A DNA stretch of 20,676 bases from an uncultured Collinsella sp. (GTDB taxonomy: Bacteria; Actinomycetota; Coriobacteriia; Coriobacteriales; Coriobacteriaceae). Positions 1 through 6,720 of this stretch are shown here, in pieces. Made by a program: the position numbers and the translations under genes. The notes below the pieces were generated by a model. The model did no database searches. It was not told where the DNA came from and saw only the letters and a program-made list of their open reading frames with translations. The DNA lies in assembly GCA_900552425.1 (NCBI GenBank), contig URZR01000008.1, positions 1 through 20,676 on the forward strand, written 5' to 3'. The number at the start of each line of letters is the position of its first letter. Position 1 is the first letter of the stretch.

Positions 1-629
1 TGCTGCAGCAGACCCGTCTCCGTATCCATCGAAAGCACCGTGCAATCGGCCGTAAGGCCCGTCTGCAAGCGCACGGCCACACTGGGCGCCAGCTCGCGAC
101 CAAAGGCGGTCGCGCCGTACAGAATGGCCTCGGGCTTGCGCTCGGCTACCAAATCGCAGATCAAGCGAGCGTAGACCTCCGCGTCGTTCTGACGCAGGCG
201 CTCGTCACGACAGACCAGAACTTCGTCCGCACCGGCGCAAATCAGATGCTCCAGGTCCCCGAGTGAGCCCTCGGGGCTCATGCCGACCAGTGCCACCAGA
301 CGGCAGCCGCGGGCATCGGCAAGCTCGCGCCCCTTGCCCATGAGCTCGAAGGCCACGGATGCAACGGCATCGTGCTCGTCAGTCTGCACGAAGATCCAGA
401 TGCCTCGATATGCGTCAAGGTCTGCCGCGCCGGCGGCCTCGTCGCGCTCAATCGAGATGGCGTTGACGGGGCAGGCGTCGACGCACCCACCGCACAGGAT
501 ACAGCCGTCGGTTACGCGGGCACAGCGATTGGGGCGCTCACCCTCCACCACAATGCCGCCCGAGGCGCAGGCGCGAACGCAGCGACCGCAGCCGATACAG
601 GCTTCGCTATCGATAATCAGCCCGCTCAT
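1..629 (-). CDS. etfA: Electron transfer flavoprotein alpha subunit with N-terminal ferredoxin domain (partial, C-terminus off window)
   Basis: Read on the minus strand from an ATG at 629-627 that directly abuts the etfB stop codon (TAG, 632-630). About 209 codons are present and the frame stays open to the window edge. Residues 11-21 (CIGCGRCVRAC) and 43-53 (CILCGGCVDAC) are two CxxCxxCxxxC motifs, so the domain should carry two [4Fe-4S] clusters. The part after residue 75 reads as the Etf alpha N-terminal domain; the FAD-binding C-terminal domain lies outside the window. EtfA pairs with EtfB to take electrons from a flavin dehydrogenase. Ferredoxin-fused EtfA proteins are known from LctC and CarE of Acetobacterium, where the complex handles ferredoxin and NAD. 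A ribosome site (GAGGGGA) lies inside the end of etfB, so the two are probably translationally coupled. The substrate of the complex is inferred from the neighbouring dehydrogenase. Confidence 0.93.
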   Translation of the reverse strand, partial: MSGLIIDSEACIGCGRCVRACASGGIVVEGERPNRCARVTDGCILCGGCVDACPVNAISIERDEAAGAADLDAYRGIWIFVQTDEHDAVASVAFELMGKGRELADARGCRLVALVGMSPEGSLGDLEHLICAGADEVLVCRDERLRQNDAEVYARLICDLVAERKPEAILYGATAFGRELAPSVAVRLQTGLTADCTVLSMDTETGLLQ

Positions 630-1445
630 CTATGCCATCCCCTCGATAATCTTGGCAAGTTTTACCGCCTGCTCGGACGCCGTTCCCTCGACGGCCTCGC
701 ACGTTTGGTCACGGTCGGGCACAAACGAGCGCACGACCTGCGTCGGTGATCCGGCAAGGCCGCAACGCGAGGGGTCGGCGTTTACGTCGGCAGCGCTGGC
801 CACGCGCACGTCTGCATCCTCGGCCGCGCGAATACCGGCAATACTCGGCATGCGCAGCTGGCCAATCTCCTTGGCAGTCGTCATCGCACACGGCATCTCC
901 AGGTACACCGTCTCCTCGCCGGCATCGCAGCCGTGAACGAGCGCCAGCGAGCCACACGTCGTAAATCCCGCGCTCTGCACACAGCTCACGTCGGTCACGC
1001 AGGGGACCCCAAAGGCGCCGGCCAGCTCGGGGCCGATCTGGGCCGTATCGCCGTCCACTGCCATCTTGCCGCAGATGAGCAGGTCAAAGTCCTCATCGAG
1101 TGCCTCGATGCCGCATTTGAGGGCATAGGTGGTGGCTAGGGTATCGGCGCCCGCAAAGGCGCGATCGGTCAGCAGCAGCGCGTCGTCGGCACCGCGGGCG
1201 ATGCAGTCGCGCAGCAGCGATTCGGTCGCGGGGATGCCCATCGACACCACCGTCACACGCACGTCCATGCCAAAGCCGATAAAGTCGTCCTTCAGCGCTA
1301 GCGCACATTCGAGGGCACTTGCATCGAAGGGATTAATGACCGCCTGCTTGCCATCACGCACGATAGTATTGGTCTTGGGGTCCATCTTGACCTCGGTGCT
1401 TCCGGGCACCGCCTTGACGCACACCACCATATGGAAATCACTCAT
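630..1445 (-). CDS. etfB: Electron transfer flavoprotein beta subunit
   Basis: A protein of about 271 residues. It opens with the typical EtfB strand MVVCVKAVPGSTEV, then contains NPFDASALECAL and the nucleotide-domain segment ICGKMAVDGDTAQIGPEL. The product should form the Etf heterodimer with the next gene and bind FAD or AMP at its interface. There are two possible starts: GTG at 1451, overlapping the stop of the upstream dehydrogenase by four bases (GTGA), or ATG at 1445. The purine run AGAAAGGGGG ends 9 bases before the ATG but only 3 bases before the GTG, so ATG 1445 is preferred; the GTG start adds two residues. The gene sits in the middle of a dehydrogenase-etfB-etfA operon with no gaps, implying equal production of the three subunits. 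Etf beta identity is secure; the bifurcating role is inference. Confidence 0.93.
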   Translation of the reverse strand: MSDFHMVVCVKAVPGSTEVKMDPKTNTIVRDGKQAVINPFDASALECALALKDDFIGFGMDVRVTVVSMGIPATESLLRDCIARGADDALLLTDRAFAGADTLATTYALKCGIEALDEDFDLLICGKMAVDGDTAQIGPELAGAFGVPCVTDVSCVQSAGFTTCGSLALVHGCDAGEETVYLEMPCAMTTAKEIGQLRMPSIAGIRAAEDADVRVASAADVNADPSRCGLAGSPTQVVRSFVPDRDQTCEAVEGTASEQAVKLAKIIEGMA

Positions 1446-1447
1446 CT

Positions 1448-3049
1448 TCACGCGCCCCCTTTCTGGACGAGTTCATCCAAGAGCTTCTCCGTAAACAGGT
1501 TGCCGCGACCCAGCTGGCCGGCAGGATCGAGCTGGAGTTTGAGGCGCGCCGACTCAACCATGGCCTCGTGGCCGTACATCGTCTCCAAGAAGCCCGCCTT
1601 GATCTTGCCGACGCCGTGTTCTGCGGAGACGGCGCCGCCCATAGCCGTGACCTCGGAAGCCCACTGGGCAAAGAGTTCTCCGCCGCGGCGATAATCCTGC
1701 GCATCGCGCGGCAGGATGTTCACATGCAGATGGTTGTTACCGATGTGCCCCCAGGCGGCAGATTCAAGCCCACTTTCGGCCAACGTGCGGCGATAAAGGG
1801 CGATGACATCGGCCAGGCGCGCGTTGGGCACCGACATATCCGACCCCAGCTTGGTAATGGTGGGGTCGGTGCGGCGACGCTCGTCGATGAGCATGTTGAC
1901 GCTCTCGGGCACCGCATGGCGGAAGAATCGCTGACACTCGCGATCGACCTCGGTGCGCGCGACCCATGTCGCATCGTCGCGGCCGCCCGCAAGCTCCAGC
2001 ACCCATCCCAAGTGGTACAGCTCCTCGGTCGCCTGCGCCTCGTCATCGCAATCGAGCTCCACGTAGACACAGACCTTGGCCTCTTTGTCGAGCGCCGGCA
2101 GCGAGGCAAACGCCGTCGACTGCTCGCGCTGGCGACGTAGAATATCCAGGGCGCCAGCATCGAAGTACTCGATGGCAGCCGCATGGGACAGGACAGGGCG
2201 CACGGAATCGGTAAAGGACACCGCCTTGTCCTCGCTATCGAAAAAGCAACTCACACCCCAAACGACCGCAGGCGCCGCCTGCAGGGCAATCTCGAGCTCG
2301 GTGATAACGCCGAGCGTGCCGCACGCGCCGATAAAGAGGTCGATGGCGTCCATATCGTCCGCAACGAAATAGCCTGAGGCATTTTTTGTCTCGGGCATGG
2401 TATAGCCGGGAAGATCGAGCTCGAGCGTACGGCCCGCTGCCGTCACGAGCGACAGGTGGCGGCCCTGGGTAAAAGCCTCGCCGCGCTGAAGCTCAAGCAA
2501 ATCGCCATCAGCCAGTGCGACGTGGAGTCCCGTGATATGTGGGCGCATGGGGCCGTAAGCGTAGCTGCGGGCGCCGGAGGCGTTGCATGCCGCCATGCCA
2601 CCCAGACAGGCAGATGCCTCGGTGGGATCGGTGGGAAAGAACTGCTCGGGGGACTCTTGGAACTCCTCGTAGGCCTCAAGCGATGCCTGGTCCCAACCAG
2701 CGGTCGGCAGTACCTTCTTGCTCAGCTGCTTACGCAGCTCCGAGAGCACAACGCCCGGCTCCACGCGCAGCAGAAATTGGCCTTGTTCATCGCGGCGAAG
2801 GCCCAAGTAGCGATTCATACGGGAAGTATTGAGGATATGCCCACCGTGGGGCACGGCACCGGCGGCAAGGCCGGTTCGGGCGCCCTGAACCGTTACCGGG
2901 ACACGCTCGGCATGGAGCGTTTCCAAAATGGCACGGACCTCGTCTTCCGTTGTCGGAAACGAGATGCTCGATGCTTCGCCCGATGCACGAGATTCATCGC
3001 GGCCATACTCTTCGAACTCATCGGTGAAGGGTTTAATGGTTGCAGACAC
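1448..3049 (-). CDS. FAD-binding oxidoreductase, lactate/glycolate dehydrogenase type (GlcD/LctD-like)
   Basis: A 533-residue flavoprotein. An FAD_binding_4 (PCMH/VAO-type) domain spans about residues 28-255, with TVQGARTGLAAGAVPHGG at 53-70 and GGMAACNASGARSYAYG at 150-166. A FAD-oxidase_C domain follows to about 527, with HIGNNHLHVNIL at 435-446 and the family signature SAEHGVGKIK at 475-484; the end LDPAGQLGRGNLF is also typical. Such enzymes oxidise 2-hydroxyacids such as D-lactate or glycolate to the keto acid. Being the first gene of an operon with etfB and ferredoxin-fused etfA, it probably passes electrons to Etf, as LctD does in Acetobacterium. It starts at GTG 3049 with AAGGGGGAG five bases upstream. 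It is longer than LctD (about 470 residues), so the exact substrate is uncertain; no lactate permease is visible. Confidence 0.88.
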   Translation of the reverse strand: MSATIKPFTDEFEEYGRDESRASGEASSISFPTTEDEVRAILETLHAERVPVTVQGARTGLAAGAVPHGGHILNTSRMNRYLGLRRDEQGQFLLRVEPGVVLSELRKQLSKKVLPTAGWDQASLEAYEEFQESPEQFFPTDPTEASACLGGMAACNASGARSYAYGPMRPHITGLHVALADGDLLELQRGEAFTQGRHLSLVTAAGRTLELDLPGYTMPETKNASGYFVADDMDAIDLFIGACGTLGVITELEIALQAAPAVVWGVSCFFDSEDKAVSFTDSVRPVLSHAAAIEYFDAGALDILRRQREQSTAFASLPALDKEAKVCVYVELDCDDEAQATEELYHLGWVLELAGGRDDATWVARTEVDRECQRFFRHAVPESVNMLIDERRRTDPTITKLGSDMSVPNARLADVIALYRRTLAESGLESAAWGHIGNNHLHVNILPRDAQDYRRGGELFAQWASEVTAMGGAVSAEHGVGKIKAGFLETMYGHEAMVESARLKLQLDPAGQLGRGNLFTEKLLDELVQKGGA

Positions 3050-3130
3050 GCGAACTCCCCCTTTAGCTAACTACAGTGTTTGCAGGGAGATGTTACCGCA
3101 TCGTTTCGTCGACGTGTTCGAGACCGTCTC

Positions 3131-3159
3131 CATAATTGGCGATTTTTACGTTTGTGCAA
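3131..3159 (-). promoter_or_regulatory. Candidate promoter of the dehydrogenase-etfBA operon
   Basis: On the minus strand TTGCAC (3159-3154) and ATTATG (3136-3131) are separated by 17 bases, a weak sigma-70-type pair. It would give a leader of roughly 75 bases before the GTG start at 3049. Only the spacing and partial consensus match support it. Confidence 0.3.
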
Positions 3160-3350
3160 TTCGGCGAACGGCAAGGCTTCCTCGGCAGACGATGCTTTTG
3201 ACACATATCGCCCCGCCGTCGCCGACCGCTCGATTGTCGCTCGAAAAAAGTTGAAGTAATTTTTTCCACCTTTTACCTGCGGAGATGTCAATCCGTCAAG
3301 CATTTGGTCAGAAATTGGTCAAGTAGCGGCTGATACGGTCGGCGTCGACA

Positions 3351-3374
3351 GCCAAAACCGATAGAAGTTTTGGC
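3351..3374 (+). promoter_or_regulatory. Inverted repeat (hairpin or operator) upstream of the first surface-cluster gene
   Basis: GCCAAAAC (3351-3358) and GTTTTGGC (3367-3374) are perfect complements around an 8-base loop. The element ends 10 bases before the GGGAGG ribosome site (3385-3390) and 21 bases before the ATG. There is no T run after it, so it is unlikely to be a simple terminator; an operator or a 5' UTR hairpin are both possible. Confidence 0.5.
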
Positions 3375-3395
3375 CCCAGAAGCAGGGAGGTTCCC

Positions 3396-3692
3396 ATGGC
3401 ATATTACTGGCCCCAGTACGGCGTCGCCATCGAGGTCGACGACGATCCCTATCTCCTGCCTTTCGACGAAGAGGCGTTCCCCGATACGGCGGTCTACCAC
3501 GTCACCACCGATGTTATCTGCGACCCCGAGTCGTTCTCGGCGCTCGCCCACCACATCGCGCGTATCCACGATATCGAGCTCCCTCACGACTTTGACGAGC
3601 TCATCTACTCGCGCCGCCTGATGCTTCACATGCTCTTTGGAGCGGACCCGTCCACGTTCGCACGTGTCTACACCACCAAGGACGCCGCATGA
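3396..3692 (+). CDS. Small hypothetical protein, possibly a fragment of a PD-(D/E)XK nuclease-like fold
   Basis: A 98-residue acidic, aromatic-rich protein with no signal peptide or membrane segment. A GGGAGG ribosome site (3385-3390) lies five bases before the ATG, and the stop overlaps the next start as ATGA (3689-3692), so translation of the two is coupled. I do not recognise a named family. The segment YGVAIEVDDDPY (residues 9-20), followed by VYHVTTDVICDP and a helix, resembles the core strand pattern of Vsr/DUF559-type nuclease domains (strand ending in EVD, then a strand and a helix). The usual histidine and lysine are missing and the protein is shorter than such domains. If related it would be truncated or inactive. 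Alternatively it is an unrelated lineage-specific protein. Confidence 0.7.
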   Translation: MAYYWPQYGVAIEVDDDPYLLPFDEEAFPDTAVYHVTTDVICDPESFSALAHHIARIHDIELPHDFDELIYSRRLMLHMLFGADPSTFARVYTTKDAA

Positions 3693-4198
3693 GTGCGAAG
3701 AAGCCGCCCCGCCTCGCAGGACTGGGGCGTCGCAAGAAACTCGTCGTTGTCTGCCTGGCTATCGTCTGCGCCCTCATCGCCGTAGGGCTATACGCCTGGC
3801 AGTCGCAGCCCGTGCCCGAAGCGGGCGCCTCAGTCACGACGGCAGAGGGCAAATCGCGACAAGAAATCCAAGATGAGCTCGATGCCATCGTCCGCGACAA
3901 CATGATGACGATTTCGGTCGCGCCGGTCGCTCAGCTACAGGAGGACGGCAAGCTGCGCGTCAACGTGCAAAACGTCCAAGACAATAAATTTCCCCAGCGA
4001 TTCCGCGTCATCCAAAACGACGAGACCATGTACGAATCCGGTGTGGTCGAGACCGGCAAGACAATCGAGACGTGCCCCGCCGGCGACATCAAAGAAGGCG
4101 AGGCATACATCGAGATCCAGGCACTCGATGCCAAGACCCTCGACAGCCACGGCAATCCGACACGTGTCAAGGTACGGGTTGAGCAAGCCGAGAACTAG
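3689..4198 (+). CDS. Membrane-anchored extracytoplasmic protein of unknown function
   Basis: A 169-residue protein with a basic N-terminus (GRRKKL), one transmembrane helix at about residues 18-37, and an outer domain of about 130 residues. The outer domain has the pattern of a family I have seen in Firmicutes and Coriobacteria surface clusters: a strand with an APV/NP-type start (ISVAPVAQLQEDGKLRVNV), then FRVIQNDETMYESG, VVETGKTIE and KEGEAYIEIQALDAKT. This looks like a compact beta-sandwich of the kind used as an accessory surface or adhesin-associated protein, but no biochemical role is known to me. It overlaps the previous gene by four bases and precedes three exported proteins, so it probably acts at the cell surface with them. 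Confidence 0.8.
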   Translation: MSAKKPPRLAGLGRRKKLVVVCLAIVCALIAVGLYAWQSQPVPEAGASVTTAEGKSRQEIQDELDAIVRDNMMTISVAPVAQLQEDGKLRVNVQNVQDNKFPQRFRVIQNDETMYESGVVETGKTIETCPAGDIKEGEAYIEIQALDAKTLDSHGNPTRVKVRVEQAEN

Positions 4199-4288
4199 CT
4201 TTTTCGGCCGACGCGGCACCGCACGCAATTCACCAGCATTCGTCCAATCATCGCGGGGACGGCCCGCGGCGAATAGAAAGGAACGGCC

Positions 4289-4888
4289 ATGGACATCACC
4301 AGGAACATGAACGGAGCCAGAGCGCTCGTCGTGGGCGCAGGGCTCGCGCTCGCGCTCGCAATGGGCGCCGCCCCGACGCCAGCTCTGGCAGCCGGGCGCG
4401 TTGGAACCACGAAAGTAATGGTCAGGACCGAGATCGACAACGTAGAGTTCAAAGTTCCGACGGTTATTCCCTTCGTCGCCAAGGCCGACGGCACGCTTCA
4501 GGGCCCCTCAGAAGACGCGACCACCATCGACAATCATTCGGCCTACGGCATCCATGTCACCAACATGAAGATCGACGCCATGAACACCTGGACCATTGCC
4601 GCCGACGCCAAGGCCGGAACCGCGCAGAATTCCATCGACTTTAAGGTCGGCCCCGACGGTGCACTCCAGAACGCCAGCGCCGCAATGCAGGAGACGGGCC
4701 TCGATCTTTCCAAGAATGCAGCCTTCGACATGGGCTACCAGGGCATTGCCGGCGGCACGGACATAATTAAGCTCAAGACAAGCGGAAACGTCGCCCGCGT
4801 CACGCGCGACATCTTCCGCGTAACCGGCGAAGGCGATCAGGTTGCAACGATCACCTGGACGGTCGAGCCCGGTGCGCACACGGCATAA
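4289..4888 (+). CDS. Secreted beta-rich surface protein (related in pattern to camelysin/WxL-like exported proteins)
   Basis: A 199-residue protein with a signal peptide at residues 1-35 (basic start, long Leu/Ala core, ALAA cleavage region). The mature part is one beta-rich domain: VPTVIPFVAKADGTLQGPS, then IDNHSAYGIHVTNMKI, and a last strand ATITWTVEP. There is no membrane anchor or sorting motif at the C-terminus. The arrangement of a strand with dG..L.GPS, a short N-x-S loop and a closing strand resembles exported proteins from alternative-pilus, WxL or camelysin neighbourhoods, but I cannot assign a named family. A similar pattern recurs in the C-terminal half of the 476-residue neighbour at 5172-6602. 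GAAAGGAA lies just before the ATG. The start is clear; the function is not. Confidence 0.82.
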   Translation: MDITRNMNGARALVVGAGLALALAMGAAPTPALAAGRVGTTKVMVRTEIDNVEFKVPTVIPFVAKADGTLQGPSEDATTIDNHSAYGIHVTNMKIDAMNTWTIAADAKAGTAQNSIDFKVGPDGALQNASAAMQETGLDLSKNAAFDMGYQGIAGGTDIIKLKTSGNVARVTRDIFRVTGEGDQVATITWTVEPGAHTA

Positions 4889-5153
4889 GGCCGTCGCCCT
4901 GGCCGCCGCCGTCAGTATCCTAGCGTTTGGGCCAGCCATGGCCTTTGCCCAGCAAGAACAGGCGCAGGCCGCCACGCAAGTGACGGTCGACCTCTCGGAG
5001 CTCGACCGCGGCAACTGCAAGGAACCGTTGGCACAGACAGACGACAGACGATGGCTCTTGGCAGCAGGCGCCACGGCAGCAGGCGCGGGAACCGCCGGCC
5101 TCGGTCTGCACATCAAACGCAGCCAGAAACGAAACACGGACAGGCCGCACTAA
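4872..5153 (+). CDS. Very small exported protein with a sorting-signal-like tail
   Basis: Read from GTG 4872, which overlaps the previous stop by 17 bases, this is a 93-residue protein. Residues 1-26 form a clean signal peptide (basic RTRHK, hydrophobic core, AMAFA end). The mature chain is only about 27 residues before LAQTD (53-57). That is followed by a hydrophobic helix (about 61-80) and a basic tail (KRSQKR). The layout matches a sortase substrate, with Asp where LPxTG or LAxTG motifs have Gly; LAxTG is known for class E sortases of high-GC Gram-positives. An upstream in-frame ATG at 4842 exists, but starting there adds ten residues ahead of the signal peptide. No sortase gene is in the window. 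Its tiny mature part could be a linker, a peptide ligand or a decayed pilin. Confidence 0.72.
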   Translation: MRTRHKAVALAAAVSILAFGPAMAFAQQEQAQAATQVTVDLSELDRGNCKEPLAQTDDRRWLLAAGATAAGAGTAGLGLHIKRSQKRNTDRPH

Positions 5154-5171
5154 ATTAGCTAAGGAGACCCC

Positions 5172-6602
5172 ATGGCATCGAAGAACCTTTTGCCCGTCGT
5201 CGCACTCTGCGGCGCGCTCGCAACCGGAACGCCTGTCGCCGCTTGGGCGACTCCCGTCATGGCAGATTCCTTACCAGCAGCCCTAAGCTCCGCACCAAAT
5301 CCGTCGAGCGCCATTGCGTGCAAGCGTTTTTCGATCGCACAGGCCGCAATCTCAACCTCGGGATGCCTTCGTCGTAATACGGACGGCTCGATAGTCGTGG
5401 ATATCAATCGTTCGAACAAGGCAAACGGCTCCCAGGCGGGGTGCGCCGTCTGCACGTGGCGCTCGATTGTGCTCGATGCAGATGGCGATCCGTGCGATTT
5501 GGGGTTGCGCATCGATATCGCTTCGGTCGATGACTCGGCGAACGGAGCGAAGGTCGCCTTCGACGGTGCGTTTTTCGAGAAAGGAGGCGGTATATGTCTG
5601 GGCTGCGCCGCCGCGAATGCAGACGATGTGCAGCCCACCCTCTCATTCACGGCATCGCTGCGGCTGACCAAGGCGGGCACCGATGCCATCGCGGCGGGAG
5701 AAGCATCCCTGCTGTTCTACGCCGCCAGCACCGAAGACACAGACATTCATTTCGAGAAGCCAGCCGGATCGCTCAGCCTTACGCGCGGGACGGAGGCAGG
5801 CCCTATTGCGATCGATACCCACACGCTAGGCAGGCAACGCATTCTTGCCGACCCGGCGCTTCTCGAGATGGAGTGGAACGGATCCGGAGCCGTCGGGATT
5901 GTCCCCTCCGCGCTTGACGCCAAGACGCTCCCCTCAAACGACGAACCCATCAACGCAACCATACAAGAAGAGAGCACGGACAAAGAAGCAGGTGCGGGCG
6001 ACACGCCGTCGCCGACAAACAGCGTCCCAGCTTCTTTCGAAGCACCGAATGAGCCCGCTACCGGTCCAAACGATCCCGAGCTCGCGGACAGTCTGGGGCT
6101 TGCTGATCCTCAGGAGATCGATGAAGGTAACTGCTGCGTGCTTGCCGCCCTCGACCACACAGAGGTCATCGATGCTGCAAACATCGAAGTTGCCGCCGCC
6201 AATCAGCCCGTCCGCAAGTCGGCCATCATCGCATTTCCCGAATCCATCGAAGTCGTCTTTTTGCCATCGGGCGAGGTCGTGGCCCCAACACTGCTCACCT
6301 TGTTGGGCGCCAAGAATACTCGAAACGAAATTAAAAAGGTCACGGTTGTCGACCCTGCAACCACCGCTAAACTGCGTCTATACGCCGTTGCCCCAGACGG
6401 AGGCAAGACCTTGGAATTCGATGGCGACACACTTCTAGCCTGGCGACGTCTGGACATTATGCAAGACGTCTCGTATCAGATCGAACTCGAAGGGTTTGAT
6501 CGTGCCCGCGATGCCAATATCATCGCCGCGGCTATTGAATCCCCGCAGCGGCTTATGACACTGCGCTTTGACTACTACCCCTATGTCCCGACAACCACCT
6601 GA
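5172..6602 (+). CDS. Secreted multidomain surface protein with cysteine pairs, function unknown
   Basis: A 476-residue protein with AAGGAG five bases before the ATG and a signal peptide ending near residue 27 (VAAWA). The N-terminal half (about 45-215) contains eight cysteines, among them CAVC (91-94) and CLGC (142-145), and a strand LSFTASLRL. Residues about 255-315 are a Pro/Ser/Glu-rich linker. Residues 316-322 (EIDEGNC) echo ELDRGNC in the small neighbour. The C-terminal domain (about 350-470, AFPESIEVVFLPSGEVVAPT to LMTLRFDYYP) has the same order of strands as the secreted protein at 4289-4888. No sorting signal or C-terminal helix is visible, so it is either released or held by the other cluster proteins. 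It is probably the largest structural component of the cluster. I do not recognise a named family. Confidence 0.82.
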   Translation: MASKNLLPVVALCGALATGTPVAAWATPVMADSLPAALSSAPNPSSAIACKRFSIAQAAISTSGCLRRNTDGSIVVDINRSNKANGSQAGCAVCTWRSIVLDADGDPCDLGLRIDIASVDDSANGAKVAFDGAFFEKGGGICLGCAAANADDVQPTLSFTASLRLTKAGTDAIAAGEASLLFYAASTEDTDIHFEKPAGSLSLTRGTEAGPIAIDTHTLGRQRILADPALLEMEWNGSGAVGIVPSALDAKTLPSNDEPINATIQEESTDKEAGAGDTPSPTNSVPASFEAPNEPATGPNDPELADSLGLADPQEIDEGNCCVLAALDHTEVIDAANIEVAAANQPVRKSAIIAFPESIEVVFLPSGEVVAPTLLTLLGAKNTRNEIKKVTVVDPATTAKLRLYAVAPDGGKTLEFDGDTLLAWRRLDIMQDVSYQIELEGFDRARDANIIAAAIESPQRLMTLRFDYYPYVPTTT

Positions 6603-6625
6603 GGCTTAAATGCTGCGCATCATTC

Positions 6626-6651
6626 CTAATACCACTTATATAACGTATTAG
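6626..6651. promoter_or_regulatory. Operator-like inverted repeat overlapping a candidate -10 element
   Basis: CTAATAC (6626-6632) and GTATTAG (6645-6651) are perfect inverted arms around a 12-base A/T-rich centre that contains TATAAC (6639-6644), a plausible -10 box. The arms and the drop in GC content stand out in this 118-base gap. A dimeric repressor binding here would block transcription of the following gene. The -35 region is poor. Confidence 0.45.
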
Positions 6652-6710
6652 ATGAGTCGCGATGTGCCTCGCATTTCGTTCTGCTACGATTGCCACGTTG
6701 GCATCAATAC

Positions 6711-6716
6711 AGGAGG
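6711..6716 (+). promoter_or_regulatory. Ribosome binding site fixing the DUF554 start
   Basis: AGGAGG four bases before ATG 6721. It selects this start over an in-frame ATG at 6652, whose extra 23 residues do not resemble the family. Confidence 0.8.
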
Positions 6717-6720
6717 GCTC

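Larger units (their letters stand above)
3050..3395. other. Divergent intergenic region (346 bases) between the etf operon and the surface-protein cluster
   Basis: No convincing gene is present. From left to right it holds the ribosome site and candidate promoter of the minus-strand operon, a short A6/T6 dyad (GAAAAAA at 3243-3249 and TTTTTTC at 3260-3266), a direct repeat TTGGTCA at 3304-3310 and 3315-3321, and a perfect 8-bp inverted repeat just before the first plus-strand gene. I could not find a good sigma-70 promoter for the plus strand. Confidence 0.7.

Noticed and set aside
280..936. A 218-codon plus-strand reading frame
   Set aside because: Antisense to etfA and etfB, whose motifs are unambiguous.
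3198..3226. TTGACA at 3198-3203 as a -35 box for the surface cluster
   Set aside because: No -10-like sequence at a 16-18 base spacing; the region downstream is GC-rich.
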